Position numbers and translations under genes: made by a program
DNA from: Gemmatimonadales bacterium UBA2960
Lineage (GTDB): Bacteria; Gemmatimonadota; Gemmatimonadetes; Longimicrobiales; Gaopeijiaceae
Reading direction: 5' to 3'
Length of the DNA: 16,668 nucleotides
Assembly (NCBI GenBank): GCA_002348465.1
Contig: DEBI01000012.1
Coordinates: forward strand, 10,237 to 26,904
Part shown: one piece after another, positions 1-7,312 of the stretch
Numbering within the stretch: the stretch's first letter is position 1
How the letters are laid out: every line of letters begins with the position of its first letter
Notes under the pieces: model-generated
What the model saw: only the letters and a program-made list of their open reading frames with translations
The model's database searches: none
What the model was told of the DNA's origin: nothing

Positions 1-148
1 TGCCATCCGACATCGCAGTATCGCCGAGAAAAGCTGTCCCCCGCATAATCACCTGCTGAGCTAGCACCTCAGGCGGCATAAAGAGAACGATCAAAAGCAT
101 CGTAACGATTCCGATGCAACTGCACGCCCTCGCAACGTCCTTTATCAC
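1..148 (-). CDS. Exported protein of unknown function, N-terminal fragment
   Basis: This is the first 49 codons of a gene that continues beyond the left edge. Reading from a GTG at 148, the product starts VIKDVARAC, has a hydrophobic stretch at about residues 12-24, and carries a Sec signal peptidase type site, EVLA followed by QQ, with cleavage likely after Ala30. The mature part (QVIMRGTAFLGDTAMSDG) is too short to classify; it loosely resembles the start of a carboxypeptidase-regulatory or other beta-sandwich domain. A strong GGAGGA sits at 161-166. It is 12 bases from this GTG, which is long, and about 8 bases from an ATG at 152 in another frame that gives only 27 codons. The signal peptide argues for the GTG frame. 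The gene begins 22 bases after the bifunctional nuclease gene and is probably cotranscribed with it. Confidence 0.6.
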   Translation of the reverse strand, partial: MIKDVARACSCIGIVTMLLIVLFMPPEVLAQQVIMRGTAFLGDTAMSDG

Positions 149-170
149 CCATCGGACGACTCCTCCGGGC

Positions 171-713
171 TCAGAGAGTAAAGCGACCAAAATCCTCGGG
201 GTTGAGACGGCGCAGATGCTCCTTGAGTTCCTCGGGCCCTATTTTCTTGTCTTGGGAACCAAGCTCGATGTGCTCGACCATCGGTGATGCATCCGAGATG
301 CACTCGTCCTCAGCAATCTCAATCGTTGCGATTTCGAGCAGTGAGTCGTCAGCCATGACGCACGCACCTGACCTCAGAGCAACTGCGATCGAATCCGAAG
401 GACGGGCGTCCACAGTGATCGTTTCTCCATTCCGTGTTATGACCAGTTCGGCATAATACGTACTCTCTTGCACCTCGGTGATCACGACCTTCGTAACGGC
501 GCCCCCGAGCTTACCCAACAGTGAACAGAACAAGTCATGCGTTAGTGGCCTTGGGCTATCCATGTCTGCCAGCCGCATCGCAATTGAGCTGGCTTCCGCA
601 GGCCCGATCCATATCGGCAACACCCTGTCACCATCTAGTTCTTGGAGGATCACAACAGGGGTGTTCGTATTTCGATCCAGTGCGAGACTCTGAACTCTGA
701 CTTCAACCAGCAC
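171..713 (-). CDS. Bifunctional nuclease family protein (DUF151/BFN domain)
   Basis: This 180-residue protein matches the bifunctional nuclease family (DUF151, COG1259). Its members include plant proteins reported to have both RNase and DNase activity; the bacterial role is poorly known. The domain fills about residues 1-135. It opens with VEVRVQSLALDRNTNTPVVI, followed by LPIWIGPAEASSIAM and the conserved RPLTHDL segment near residues 54-60, then the VDARPSDSIAVALR block near residues 101-114. The C-terminal 45 residues are acidic and end in a helical, charged segment (EELKEHLRRL). There is no clear UvrB/UvrC motif, which some homologues carry. The start is GTG at 713 with GGAGGAG eight bases upstream, a strong match. 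Length is normal for the family. I am sure of the family but cannot say what the protein does in the cell. Confidence 0.93.
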   Translation of the reverse strand: MLVEVRVQSLALDRNTNTPVVILQELDGDRVLPIWIGPAEASSIAMRLADMDSPRPLTHDLFCSLLGKLGGAVTKVVITEVQESTYYAELVITRNGETITVDARPSDSIAVALRSGACVMADDSLLEIATIEIAEDECISDASPMVEHIELGSQDKKIGPEELKEHLRRLNPEDFGRFTL

Positions 714-835
714 TAATCGGGCTCCTCCAAAGGGGATGGGATACTTTTGGTGACGTCTGAAAAACTTTCACCTTTAAACTTCAATACTCCCCAATGGCTC
801 AGGGGTTCTCCCAACCTCTTACGACGTCCTTACCG
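714..835 (-). other. Intergenic gap between metK and the DUF151 gene
   Basis: These 122 bases hold no gene that I can support. On the minus strand they contain the strong ribosome binding site GGAGGAG of the next gene (about 722-728) and a small CCCC/GGGG hairpin (789-805) with a nine-base loop and no following T-run. An A/T-richer stretch lies at about 750-785, where a promoter could sit, but I find no convincing -35/-10 pair. Confidence 0.4.
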
Positions 836-2026
836 CTAGACTCCCACTGCTGTTTTGAGGTCTTCCACGCGGTTCGTTTCCTCCCAAGGGAAGAAAAGCA
901 CCTCATCTTCAGCTTTCTTAACATCCGGGATCTTCATCTCAGGTTCCCGACCGAAATGACCGTAAGCCGCGGTGGGGGTAAAGATCGGATTCCTTAGGCC
1001 TAAGACTTCTATTATCGATCGTGGACGAAAGTCGAAGACTTCAGAAACCGCCTTTGAAAGCGCTTCATCCGAGAGCTCTCCGGTACCGAACGTAGTTACG
1101 TGAACTGATACGGGTTCAACAACGCCAATCGCATAAGCCAATTGAATTTCGCAACGACTGGCTAGGCCAGAGGCGACTACATTCTTCGCGGCCCATCGCG
1201 CCGCGTACGCAGCCGACCTATCCACCTTGGTAGCGTCCTTACCCGAAAACGCCCCACCACCGTGCCTACCAATACCACCGTATGTATCTACGATGATCTT
1301 TCTTCCCGTAAGACCGGCATCTCCATGTGGGCCTCCGATCACAAACAGGCCGGTGGGATTCACGTGATGCGCGCAGTCCTCGGGATCGTAAAGGCTCTCC
1401 GGGAGAGTCGGCCTAATCACCTTGTCCAAGATCTCTGCTTCTATCTCTTCATGCGACACCTTCTCGTCATGTTGAGTACTTATCACGACTGTGTGGATAC
1501 GAACTGGCCTATTCTCAGGATCGAACTCTATGGTCACCTGAGACTTTCCATCCGGGCGCACCCACGGCAATTCACCACTGTGGCGGACTTGTGCAAGTCG
1601 CCGGGTTAGCGCATGAGCATATTGGATTGTTGGTGGCATGAGTTCCGGTGTCTCGTCTGAGGCATAGCCAAACATCATCCCTTGATCACCTGCACCACCG
1701 TGATCGACACCCATCGCGATATGATCAGACTGAGGGTCTAGACTGGTCAGCACCGAACATGTCGCCGCATCGATACCACAAGCGGAGTCGTTATACCCGA
1801 TTCTACCCAATGTGCCGCGAACCACCTCCGGAAGGTTCACATAACCTTTTGTCGTGACCTCACCAGCAAGAAGAGCAAGTCCGGTCGTTACAAGGGTCTC
1901 ACAAGCCACGCGCGAGTCCGGATCCTGGGCAAGCATATGGTCGAGTACCGAGTCTGAAATCTGGTCGGCCATCTTGTCTGGATGGCCTTCGGTCACCGAT
2001 TCAGAAGTGAAGAGTGTTGTACCCAA
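836..2026 (-). CDS. metK: S-adenosylmethionine synthetase
   Basis: MetK makes S-adenosylmethionine from methionine and ATP in the cytoplasm; the product feeds methyltransferases such as the RlmD-like enzyme in this window. The family start appears as LFTSESVTEGHPDKMADQIS, with the catalytic His of GHPDK at about residue 15. The signature motifs GAGDQGMMFGYA (about residues 111-122) and GGGAFSGKD (about 256-264) are intact, and all three repeats are present. I chose the TTG at 2026, giving 396 residues. It puts the conserved LFTSES segment four residues in and has GGAG six bases upstream. The frame stays open to a TTG at 2104, but those 26 extra residues look like leader sequence and the ribosome-binding match there is poorly spaced. 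The gene sits alone after a 215-base gap, so it probably has its own promoter. Confidence 0.97.
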   Translation of the reverse strand: MGTTLFTSESVTEGHPDKMADQISDSVLDHMLAQDPDSRVACETLVTTGLALLAGEVTTKGYVNLPEVVRGTLGRIGYNDSACGIDAATCSVLTSLDPQSDHIAMGVDHGGAGDQGMMFGYASDETPELMPPTIQYAHALTRRLAQVRHSGELPWVRPDGKSQVTIEFDPENRPVRIHTVVISTQHDEKVSHEEIEAEILDKVIRPTLPESLYDPEDCAHHVNPTGLFVIGGPHGDAGLTGRKIIVDTYGGIGRHGGGAFSGKDATKVDRSAAYAARWAAKNVVASGLASRCEIQLAYAIGVVEPVSVHVTTFGTGELSDEALSKAVSEVFDFRPRSIIEVLGLRNPIFTPTAAYGHFGREPEMKIPDVKKAEDEVLFFPWEETNRVEDLKTAVGV

Positions 2027-2241
2027 GAGCGACTCCGGCTTAGGCGGCTTCAGTTTGCCCGCGACTCCGAGATTAGCTCGGAAAGTGCGAAAAATCCTAC
2101 CCAATCACCTCGAACGCGACAAGCTCCGAGAGCAATAGACAACAGTGATCCTGCTGAAGTACGTGTCCCCTGCAGTCGACTTCCTGTGAAGTGATCACCA
2201 TTCAACACATCACGCCGGGACAAAGCTTGTTATGACCCTAC
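2027..2241 (-). promoter_or_regulatory. Putative metK promoter and leader region
   Basis: This is the largest gene-free gap in the window, 215 bases between the glycosyltransferase stop and the metK start. On the minus strand it contains the palindrome GTGATCAC (2191-2198), a small hairpin with arms ACTTC/GAAGT (2179-2192), and a near copy of the same motif (2149-2160) about 33 bases away. Closer to metK lies a six-base-pair hairpin TCCGAG/CTCGGA with a five-base loop (2066-2082). The octamer GGAGTCGC occurs twice (2061-2068 and 2029-2036), the second copy holding the metK ribosome binding site. I looked for the SAM-I core and for SAM-II or SAM/SAH-like motifs by eye and did not recognise any. 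I could not place a convincing sigma-70 promoter. Regulatory function is inferred from position and symmetry only. Confidence 0.35.
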
Positions 2242-3357
2242 TCAATCGTCAGCGAGACCGGACACCCGACCAAGCACTACTTCAAACCTGCGGGCCGAAA
2301 CATTCCAGGAAAAGCTCTCAGCGAACTGCCGAGCAGAATCGGACATCCGCTGCCTCTGCTTAGCATCAGAGACCAGTGCTTCGATCGCTTCAGCTAGCGC
2401 TCCGACATCACCATGCTGCACGAGCAAACCCGTCACTTCGTGAAGAACAGATTCGCGAAGCCCGGGGGCGTCGCTCGCTACAGAGGGCGTCCCGCAAGCC
2501 GCAGCTTCCATGACAGAAATACCCCAGCCTTCTTTCGGAGACGGAAGGACATGGACCCATGAACTCTGCAATAACTCCAGCTTCTTAGAATCTTTTATAA
2601 ACCCCATGAGCTCAACTCGATCTTCCACGCCCAAACGTTTCACAAGCTTAGAAAGCTCAGGAGCCTCCTCGCCAGTGCCGGCAACCCGCAACTGAACATG
2701 AATTCCCCGGATCCCCAGTTCTGCAACCGCTTGGATGATCAGGTCTACCCGTTTATATCGCTTCAACCGCCCCAGAAACAGGATCGTCGGCTGTAGTGTC
2801 TTCGAATCAGAGAGAGGTGTATAGAGGGTTACATCAATCCCATTGGGAATCACATCGATGTCATCCGGGCGTAGGCCGCGGTCAACCAAATCTCTCTTCG
2901 TGCCCTCAGAAACCGCCACGGTGGGAGTGCCCTTATAAAAGAAGGGAATCAATCTCTCCAACAAAACGGTCGCTATGGCGATTGGCGCACTAGCAGCCTG
3001 AAATGCCGTCCTGCCGAAGAGATGATGTGCCACAAGCAGAACAGGGGACTTAGTCCATAAAGGTGCAAACAGTGGCACCTTGTTTAGATCTTCGACGACC
3101 ACGTCGAAGTCGCAACCGAGAAGGTGTCGACGATAGTATTTTGGGGCGGATACCGGAAAGGTGTAGCGGCTGCCTGTTCGGTGCACCTCGATACCGTCGA
3201 TATTAATCCGCCCAATGCATCCTGGCCAACCGGACACTAGGGCGGTTACCTGATGCCCCTCCTCAACTAGTCGGCCGAAAATCTGGTGCAGGTGTTCCTC
3301 TGCACCTCCCGCTTGCGGGTTCTCGCGATCAAGCCAGTTAACGACGAGAATCCGCAA
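2242..3357 (-). CDS. Glycosyltransferase, family 4 type (GT-B fold)
   Basis: This 371-residue retaining glycosyltransferase should transfer a sugar from an activated donor to a lipid-linked, polysaccharide or small-molecule acceptor at the cytoplasmic face of the membrane. The N-terminal Rossmann half starts MRILVVNW and has the glycine loop NPQAGGAEEHL (about residues 13-23). The C-terminal donor-binding half shows FLGRLKRYKRVD (about 194-205) and the family EX7E motif, Glu276 and Glu284, in KEGWGISVMEAA, followed by CGTPSVASDAPGLRE. I see no membrane segment that would anchor it. The start is a TTG at 3357 with a weak ribosome binding site (GGTAG), fixed mainly by the conserved N-terminus. 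It lies 28 bases after nusB, and the palindrome at 3380-3396 partly fills that gap. Donor and acceptor cannot be told from the sequence, and no other polysaccharide genes are nearby. Confidence 0.88.
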   Translation of the reverse strand: MRILVVNWLDRENPQAGGAEEHLHQIFGRLVEEGHQVTALVSGWPGCIGRINIDGIEVHRTGSRYTFPVSAPKYYRRHLLGCDFDVVVEDLNKVPLFAPLWTKSPVLLVAHHLFGRTAFQAASAPIAIATVLLERLIPFFYKGTPTVAVSEGTKRDLVDRGLRPDDIDVIPNGIDVTLYTPLSDSKTLQPTILFLGRLKRYKRVDLIIQAVAELGIRGIHVQLRVAGTGEEAPELSKLVKRLGVEDRVELMGFIKDSKKLELLQSSWVHVLPSPKEGWGISVMEAAACGTPSVASDAPGLRESVLHEVTGLLVQHGDVGALAEAIEALVSDAKQRQRMSDSARQFAESFSWNVSARRFEVVLGRVSGLADD

Positions 3358-3379
3358 GGCTACCGAGACCGGATAAGCG

Positions 3380-3396
3380 GCGGGGTCAGACCCCGC
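3380..3396. repeat. Perfect palindrome GGGGTCAGACCCC type at the nusB stop
   Basis: The 17 bases GCGGGGTCAGACCCCGC form an exact inverted repeat with eight-base arms around one central base. On the minus strand the central TGA (3388-3386) is the nusB stop codon. RNA could fold it into a GC-rich stem of six or seven pairs, but no T-run follows, so it is a poor intrinsic terminator. The core resembles short palindromes that recur as dispersed elements in some bacterial genomes; that comparison is from memory and unverified here. Confidence 0.6.
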
Positions 3397-3853
3397 TCGC
3401 GTTCCCCTTGTAGAGCGCGTCTAAAACGCCGTTTACGAAACGCGGTGACTCATCGCCCCCATACGCCTCCGCAAGAAGAATCGCTTCTTGGATAGCTACT
3501 TTTTGGGGGATCTCTTCTAAGTACAAAAGCTCAACTGCACCGAGTCTCAGCACCGCTCGATCGATACGTGACAAGCGATCCAAGCTCCAATTATCCAGAT
3601 AGCAACGCAATGTGCCATCGATCTCTGCGAGATGCTCATCCAAAAGCAGCAAAAGCTTCCTTATGTATGGAAGGCGTCTCGGCGAGATGCGTCGTGTAGC
3701 GGTCATATCCATTAACACGTCACGAAGAGATCCCTCGAGGCCGTTACTTTCCCAGCGATAGTGAATCTGCAGCGCCCACGCACGGGCCCGACTTCGGTCG
3801 ATCCGCTCCGACCGTTCAAGCTTCTTGAGAGGCTCCGTCCCTTGAGAGTTCAC
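3386..3853 (-). CDS. nusB: Transcription antitermination factor NusB
   Basis: NusB pairs with NusE (ribosomal protein S10) on boxA RNA to allow antitermination, chiefly on rRNA operons. The 155-residue product begins with a charged tail, then RSRARAWALQIHYRWE (about residues 20-35), the first helix of the all-helical NusB fold. The C-terminal half carries the conserved features: WSLDRLSRIDRAVLRLGAVELLYL (about 88-111), IPQKVAIQEAILLAEAYGGDESPRFVNGVLDAL. The length is in the usual range (130-160). The start is GTG at 3853, overlapping the ribH stop in the four bases GTGA, so translation is probably coupled. Position directly after ribH is a common bacterial arrangement. The last codons and the stop lie inside the palindrome at 3380-3396, so the C-terminal SGV may have been shaped by that element. 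Confidence 0.95.
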   Translation of the reverse strand: MNSQGTEPLKKLERSERIDRSRARAWALQIHYRWESNGLEGSLRDVLMDMTATRRISPRRLPYIRKLLLLLDEHLAEIDGTLRCYLDNWSLDRLSRIDRAVLRLGAVELLYLEEIPQKVAIQEAILLAEAYGGDESPRFVNGVLDALYKGNASGV

Positions 3854-4344
3854 TCTTGGGCCCGAATTTCCCGTATTACGCTCACCATTTCGATTGCAGC
3901 TATCGCCGATTCATAGCCCTTATTCTCCACTCCGGACCCAGCTCGAGCTTTAGCCTGTTCCAAGGTGTCCGTCGTTAGTACACCGAACACCACCGGAATC
4001 TCAGCTGATCGGGCTACCACACCCAGACCCCTCGAAGCTTCTTGACATACATAGTCGAAATGAGGTGTCTCTCCCCGTATCACGCAGCCTAGGGTCACGA
4101 CAGCATCGAACCTCCCTGCCTCAACCGCTTGAGTCGCCGCCTGAGAAAGCTCCCACGCTCCAGGAACGCGAAAACTCACAACGTCTTCGTCTCGAACACC
4201 GTGCTCCGCTAGAGCTTGTAATGCCCCCTGGAGCAGTCCGTCAGTGACCTCTTTGTTGAATCTTGCTGTGATGACGGCCACACGAAGACCGCTCGCATCT
4301 AGTACACCTCGACGGCTTTCTATCGGAGAGCCCCCGATGCTCAC
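3850..4344 (-). CDS. ribH: 6,7-dimethyl-8-ribityllumazine synthase
   Basis: Lumazine synthase condenses 5-amino-6-ribitylamino-uracil with 3,4-dihydroxy-2-butanone 4-phosphate, the penultimate step of riboflavin synthesis, usually as a large cytoplasmic shell. The 164-residue product shows VAVITARFNKEVTDGLLQGA (about residues 22-41), the VPGAWEL motif (60-66), and the catalytic loop VIRGETPHFDYVC with His95, followed by PVVFGVLTTDT. Length and motif spacing are normal. The start is GTG at 4344, inside a GTGA overlap with the ribBA stop, and its own stop overlaps the nusB start in the same way. The first 15 residues are variable and not part of the core fold. Its substrates come from ribBA and ribD immediately upstream and its product goes to ribE, all in this cluster. 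Confidence 0.97.
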   Translation of the reverse strand: MSIGGSPIESRRGVLDASGLRVAVITARFNKEVTDGLLQGALQALAEHGVRDEDVVSFRVPGAWELSQAATQAVEAGRFDAVVTLGCVIRGETPHFDYVCQEASRGLGVVARSAEIPVVFGVLTTDTLEQAKARAGSGVENKGYESAIAAIEMVSVIREIRAQE

Positions 4345-5540
4345 AAGATGTGTCCTAGCTTGGCCTTCTTTGTGGCTAAATAATCGCTGTTGTACTCACC
4401 CGGCTCTACAAGCAAAGGTTCACGTCCGGTGATTTCGAGATCGTACCCGTCAAGGCCAACCACCTTGCGAGGATTATTTGTTAATAACCGCATCGATTGA
4501 ATTCCCAAGTCCAGAAGGATCTGCGCCCCGATTCCGTAATCCCTAAGATCGGGTTTAAAACCAAGCTCTTCGTTGGCCTCTACCGTATCCAACCCTCCAT
4601 CTTGCAGGTGGTATGCCTTCAACTTGTTCCCTAATCCGATACCTCGACCCTCCTGACGAAGATACACTATAGCCCCAGCACCTTCTTTATCGATCTGTCG
4701 CATTGCCGCTTGAAGCTGCTCTCCGCAGTCACAACGCTTCGATCCAAACACGTCGCCCGTGAGACACTCGGAGTGCATCCGCACTAGCACGTTATCCACC
4801 TCATCCAGATTACCTTTTACTAGAGCGATATGCTCTCGTCCGTCCATCTCCGTGCTATAGCCGATGATGTCGAAGTCACCATAAGCGCTTGGCATACTTG
4901 CGACGGCGATCCGCTCCACGAGCCTCGTGCGGGTCAAGCGGTAACGAACCAGTTGTGCCACAGTGATGAACTTAAGTTCATGCTCTGCGGCAAATTCTTC
5001 CAACTTCGGACGACGCGCCATAGTGCCGTCCGCGTCAAGGATCTCACAAATCACACCAACCGGAGGCAACCCAGCTAAAAGGGACAAGTCAACAGAAGCC
5101 TCGGTCTGCCCCACTCTGCGCAGAACACCCCCAGGCTTTGCCCGTAGCGGAAAGACATGGCCCGGCCGGCGGAAATCCTCTGGCACCGTCTCTTCACTCG
5201 CTAGTAATTCGATTGTCTTCGCCCGATCCTGTGCGCTAATGCCAGTGGTTACGCCATACTTCGTATGCGCATCCACTGAAATGGTGAAGGCTGTTTGATG
5301 AGGATCGGTGTTGCGATCTGTCATCAGCGGCAGATCTAACTGATCCGCAAGATCCGGCAACATTGTGACGCAGATTAACCCACGTCCGTGTTCCGCCATA
5401 AAGTTGACTGCCTGCGGTGTAATCATCGAAGCTGCCATCACGAGGTCACCCTCGTTCTCCCTGTCTTCATCGTCAGCCACGATAACCATCCGCCCTCGGC
5501 GGATATCTTCGATAGCATCTTCTACGCTGTCGAACTTCAT
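4341..5540 (-). CDS. ribBA: Bifunctional DHBP synthase / GTP cyclohydrolase II
   Basis: This 399-residue fusion performs the two entry reactions of riboflavin synthesis. The N-terminal half (about 1-205) makes 3,4-dihydroxy-2-butanone 4-phosphate from ribulose 5-phosphate; it has the acidic loop DDEDRENEGD (23-32), HGRGLICV, and RPGHVFPLRAKPGGV (125-139). The C-terminal half (about 206-399) opens the imidazole ring of GTP; its zinc ligands are Cys259, Cys270 and Cys272 in SECLTGDVFGSKRCDCG, followed by LRQEGRGIGL and LRDYGIG. Both active sites look intact, unlike homologues that have lost one. The start is ATG at 5540 with AGAGG eight bases upstream, 12 bases after ribE. No FMN riboswitch fits in this space. 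Confidence 0.97.
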   Translation of the reverse strand: MKFDSVEDAIEDIRRGRMVIVADDEDRENEGDLVMAASMITPQAVNFMAEHGRGLICVTMLPDLADQLDLPLMTDRNTDPHQTAFTISVDAHTKYGVTTGISAQDRAKTIELLASEETVPEDFRRPGHVFPLRAKPGGVLRRVGQTEASVDLSLLAGLPPVGVICEILDADGTMARRPKLEEFAAEHELKFITVAQLVRYRLTRTRLVERIAVASMPSAYGDFDIIGYSTEMDGREHIALVKGNLDEVDNVLVRMHSECLTGDVFGSKRCDCGEQLQAAMRQIDKEGAGAIVYLRQEGRGIGLGNKLKAYHLQDGGLDTVEANEELGFKPDLRDYGIGAQILLDLGIQSMRLLTNNPRKVVGLDGYDLEITGREPLLVEPGEYNSDYLATKKAKLGHIL

Positions 5541-5552
5541 TTCAAATACCTC

Positions 5553-6173
5553 TCACAATCCGCTAGTCGGCTCGGGATTACCTCGACGAGCCATAATTCG
5601 AGACACGTACTTTCCAATCAAATCACCTTCAACGTTGACTGGATCACCGGGTAGCAGTCGCCCAAGGTTTGTGTGTTCATAAGTGTGGGGAATCATTCCA
5701 ATACGAACCCCCTGCTCTTCAACAAGTTCGCTCACCGTCAAGCTGACCCCGTTCAGCGCGATCGACCCGTGATTTATCGTCTCTGACAGAACAGCGCCGG
5801 GTATGTTGAAATCGAGGATCCACGAGTTCCCATCCCTAACGCTTGACCTTAAGTGACCGACTGTATCCACATGTCCTTGAACGATATGACCACTTATTCT
5901 ATCGCTCATTCGAAGTGCTCGTTCCAGGTTTACGATACTCCCCTCCTGATACGTTCCGGCGATTGTACGATCCAATGTCGGCTTGATCACGTCGACAAAA
6001 AAACCTGCATCGACTAAACCCGCTACCGTCAAGCACGCTCCATCCACGGAAACCGATTCACCTAGCGACAATTGGCCCACGAACTCTGGGACTTGGACAC
6101 TGAAGCGACGCTTCGAACCCGAGTCTACTAGATCTACTACTGTACCCATCGCCTGAACGATCCCAGTAAACAT
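5553..6173 (-). CDS. ribE: Riboflavin synthase alpha chain
   Basis: Riboflavin synthase dismutates two molecules of dimethyl-ribityllumazine to riboflavin and the pyrimidine that is recycled by RibH. The 206-residue product has the classic MFTGIVQ start and two lumazine-binding barrels. The first carries VSVDGACLTV (about 42-51) and GHIVQGHVDTVG (about 93-104). The second carries ALNGVSLTV (about 140-148) and IPHTYEHTNL. Both repeats are complete and the length is typical. I chose the ATG at 6173, which overlaps the ribD stop in TGATG; a TTG at 6176 would add only one residue. Some schemes name this gene ribC or ribE; I use ribE for the synthase. It is cotranscribed with ribD, and ribBA starts 12 bases after it. 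Confidence 0.97.
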   Translation of the reverse strand: MFTGIVQAMGTVVDLVDSGSKRRFSVQVPEFVGQLSLGESVSVDGACLTVAGLVDAGFFVDVIKPTLDRTIAGTYQEGSIVNLERALRMSDRISGHIVQGHVDTVGHLRSSVRDGNSWILDFNIPGAVLSETINHGSIALNGVSLTVSELVEEQGVRIGMIPHTYEHTNLGRLLPGDPVNVEGDLIGKYVSRIMARRGNPEPTSGL

Positions 6174-7309
6174 CAATCCACAAACCGGTCGAGAGTGATA
6201 AGTGTATCAGCACCGAAGACTGACGGTCGGCACGCTAAGCCGTATTGCTTCCATCCCACCTCATAAGCGTCATCTCCGAAAGCTGGGAGCCCCGTCCCGC
6301 CAAGAGTGAAAGGTGCAATAAATAGGTAGATACGGTCCACCAAAGAGAGATGAAGTAAGCTTCCGGCTAGGCGAGCCCCTCCCTCGCAGAGAATAGACTG
6401 AAGGCCCAGCTCATGGCATCGACCAAGAACAGCGTCTAGGTCTAGTAATGCACTCTCTTCAGAATCTGCCGCAACTCGGTGTACGTACACACCTGACGAC
6501 TCCAATCGATCCAAGGCCGTCGCGGACGCGGTCTCCCGACAAAAGACATGCAGGGGTGAGCTATTGATATCCTCTAATATTGCCGCTTCAGAGTCCATTT
6601 CTCCGTCGGGGAGCAGGACGATTCGCCCGACCGACTCACGACCCGGAGCCACCAGTCTTGGCGTCAACCTAGGGTTATCCACCCTTAGCGTTCCAGCACC
6701 AACCATGATGGAGTCGAACCCTGTTCGGATCCGATGAACCTCATGCTCTGCTTCCGTCCCAGTAATTCGCGTACTTGCACCTGGAGCCGACGCTATCCTC
6801 GAGTCCAAGCTCATGGCCAACTTCAGAGCCACAAAGGGTCGCCTACCTCGAGCAGTGTGCAGGAAGAAGGGATTCTCAGTTCGTGCTGCCCTAGAGTTCC
6901 ATACCGGCCCAACAACCTCGACCCCCGCTTCCCGCAGGGTCTCCGCCCCACCTCCAGAACTCACCCCTGGGTCAGTTGCCCCGAATACGACGCGACGAAC
7001 CCCCGCCCGTGACAGAGCCTGCGCGCAAGGAGGAGTTTTCCCGAAATGATTGCAGGGCTCAAGACTAACATACGCCGTACTTCCTTCAGCCTCAGATCCC
7101 GCTCGCTCAAGAGCCAACGCCTCCGCATGGGGACCACCGAAAACCTCATGATACGCTTCACTCACTACGCGGCCATCCTTAACCAATACGCAACCCACCA
7201 TTGGGTTTGGATGCACCATGCCCCAGCCTCCGTGTGCGATCACCCTCGCCCGCTCCAGAAAAACCTCATCGGCGCGATCAAGTGAGACCAGGTCGGGAAG
7301 TAAGTCCAT
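6173..7309 (-). CDS. ribD: Bifunctional pyrimidine deaminase / reductase RibD
   Basis: RibD deaminates the product of GTP cyclohydrolase II and then reduces its ribosyl side chain with NADPH, the second and third steps of the GTP branch. The deaminase domain (about residues 15-150) has the zinc site in full: HAE at 61-63, Cys86 in EPCNHFG and Cys95 in PPC, with family spacing. NPMVGCVLV precedes it. The reductase domain (about 157-378) opens with RPFVALKLAMSLDSRIA and includes IMVGAGTLRVDNPRLT (about 201-216) and LCEGGARLAGSLL. Length (378) is normal. The start is ATG at 7309, three bases after the stop of the unknown exported protein. There is no good ribosome binding site there, so coupling to that gene is likely. 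Stop and ribE start overlap by one base. Confidence 0.97.
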   Translation of the reverse strand: MDLLPDLVSLDRADEVFLERARVIAHGGWGMVHPNPMVGCVLVKDGRVVSEAYHEVFGGPHAEALALERAGSEAEGSTAYVSLEPCNHFGKTPPCAQALSRAGVRRVVFGATDPGVSSGGGAETLREAGVEVVGPVWNSRAARTENPFFLHTARGRRPFVALKLAMSLDSRIASAPGASTRITGTEAEHEVHRIRTGFDSIMVGAGTLRVDNPRLTPRLVAPGRESVGRIVLLPDGEMDSEAAILEDINSSPLHVFCRETASATALDRLESSGVYVHRVAADSEESALLDLDAVLGRCHELGLQSILCEGGARLAGSLLHLSLVDRIYLFIAPFTLGGTGLPAFGDDAYEVGWKQYGLACRPSVFGADTLITLDRFVD

Positions 7310-7312
7310 CGA

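Noticed and set aside
789..805. CCCC/GGGG hairpin after metK as a terminator
   Set aside because: The stem is only four pairs with a nine-base loop and no T-run follows on the minus strand.
2027..2241. A known SAM riboswitch before metK
   Set aside because: I did not find the conserved cores of SAM-I, SAM-II or SAM/SAH elements by eye; only a covariance-model search could settle it.
3380..3396. The palindrome at the nusB end as an intrinsic terminator
   Set aside because: The stem is strong but no T-run follows in the direction of transcription, and the glycosyltransferase gene starts 23 bases later.
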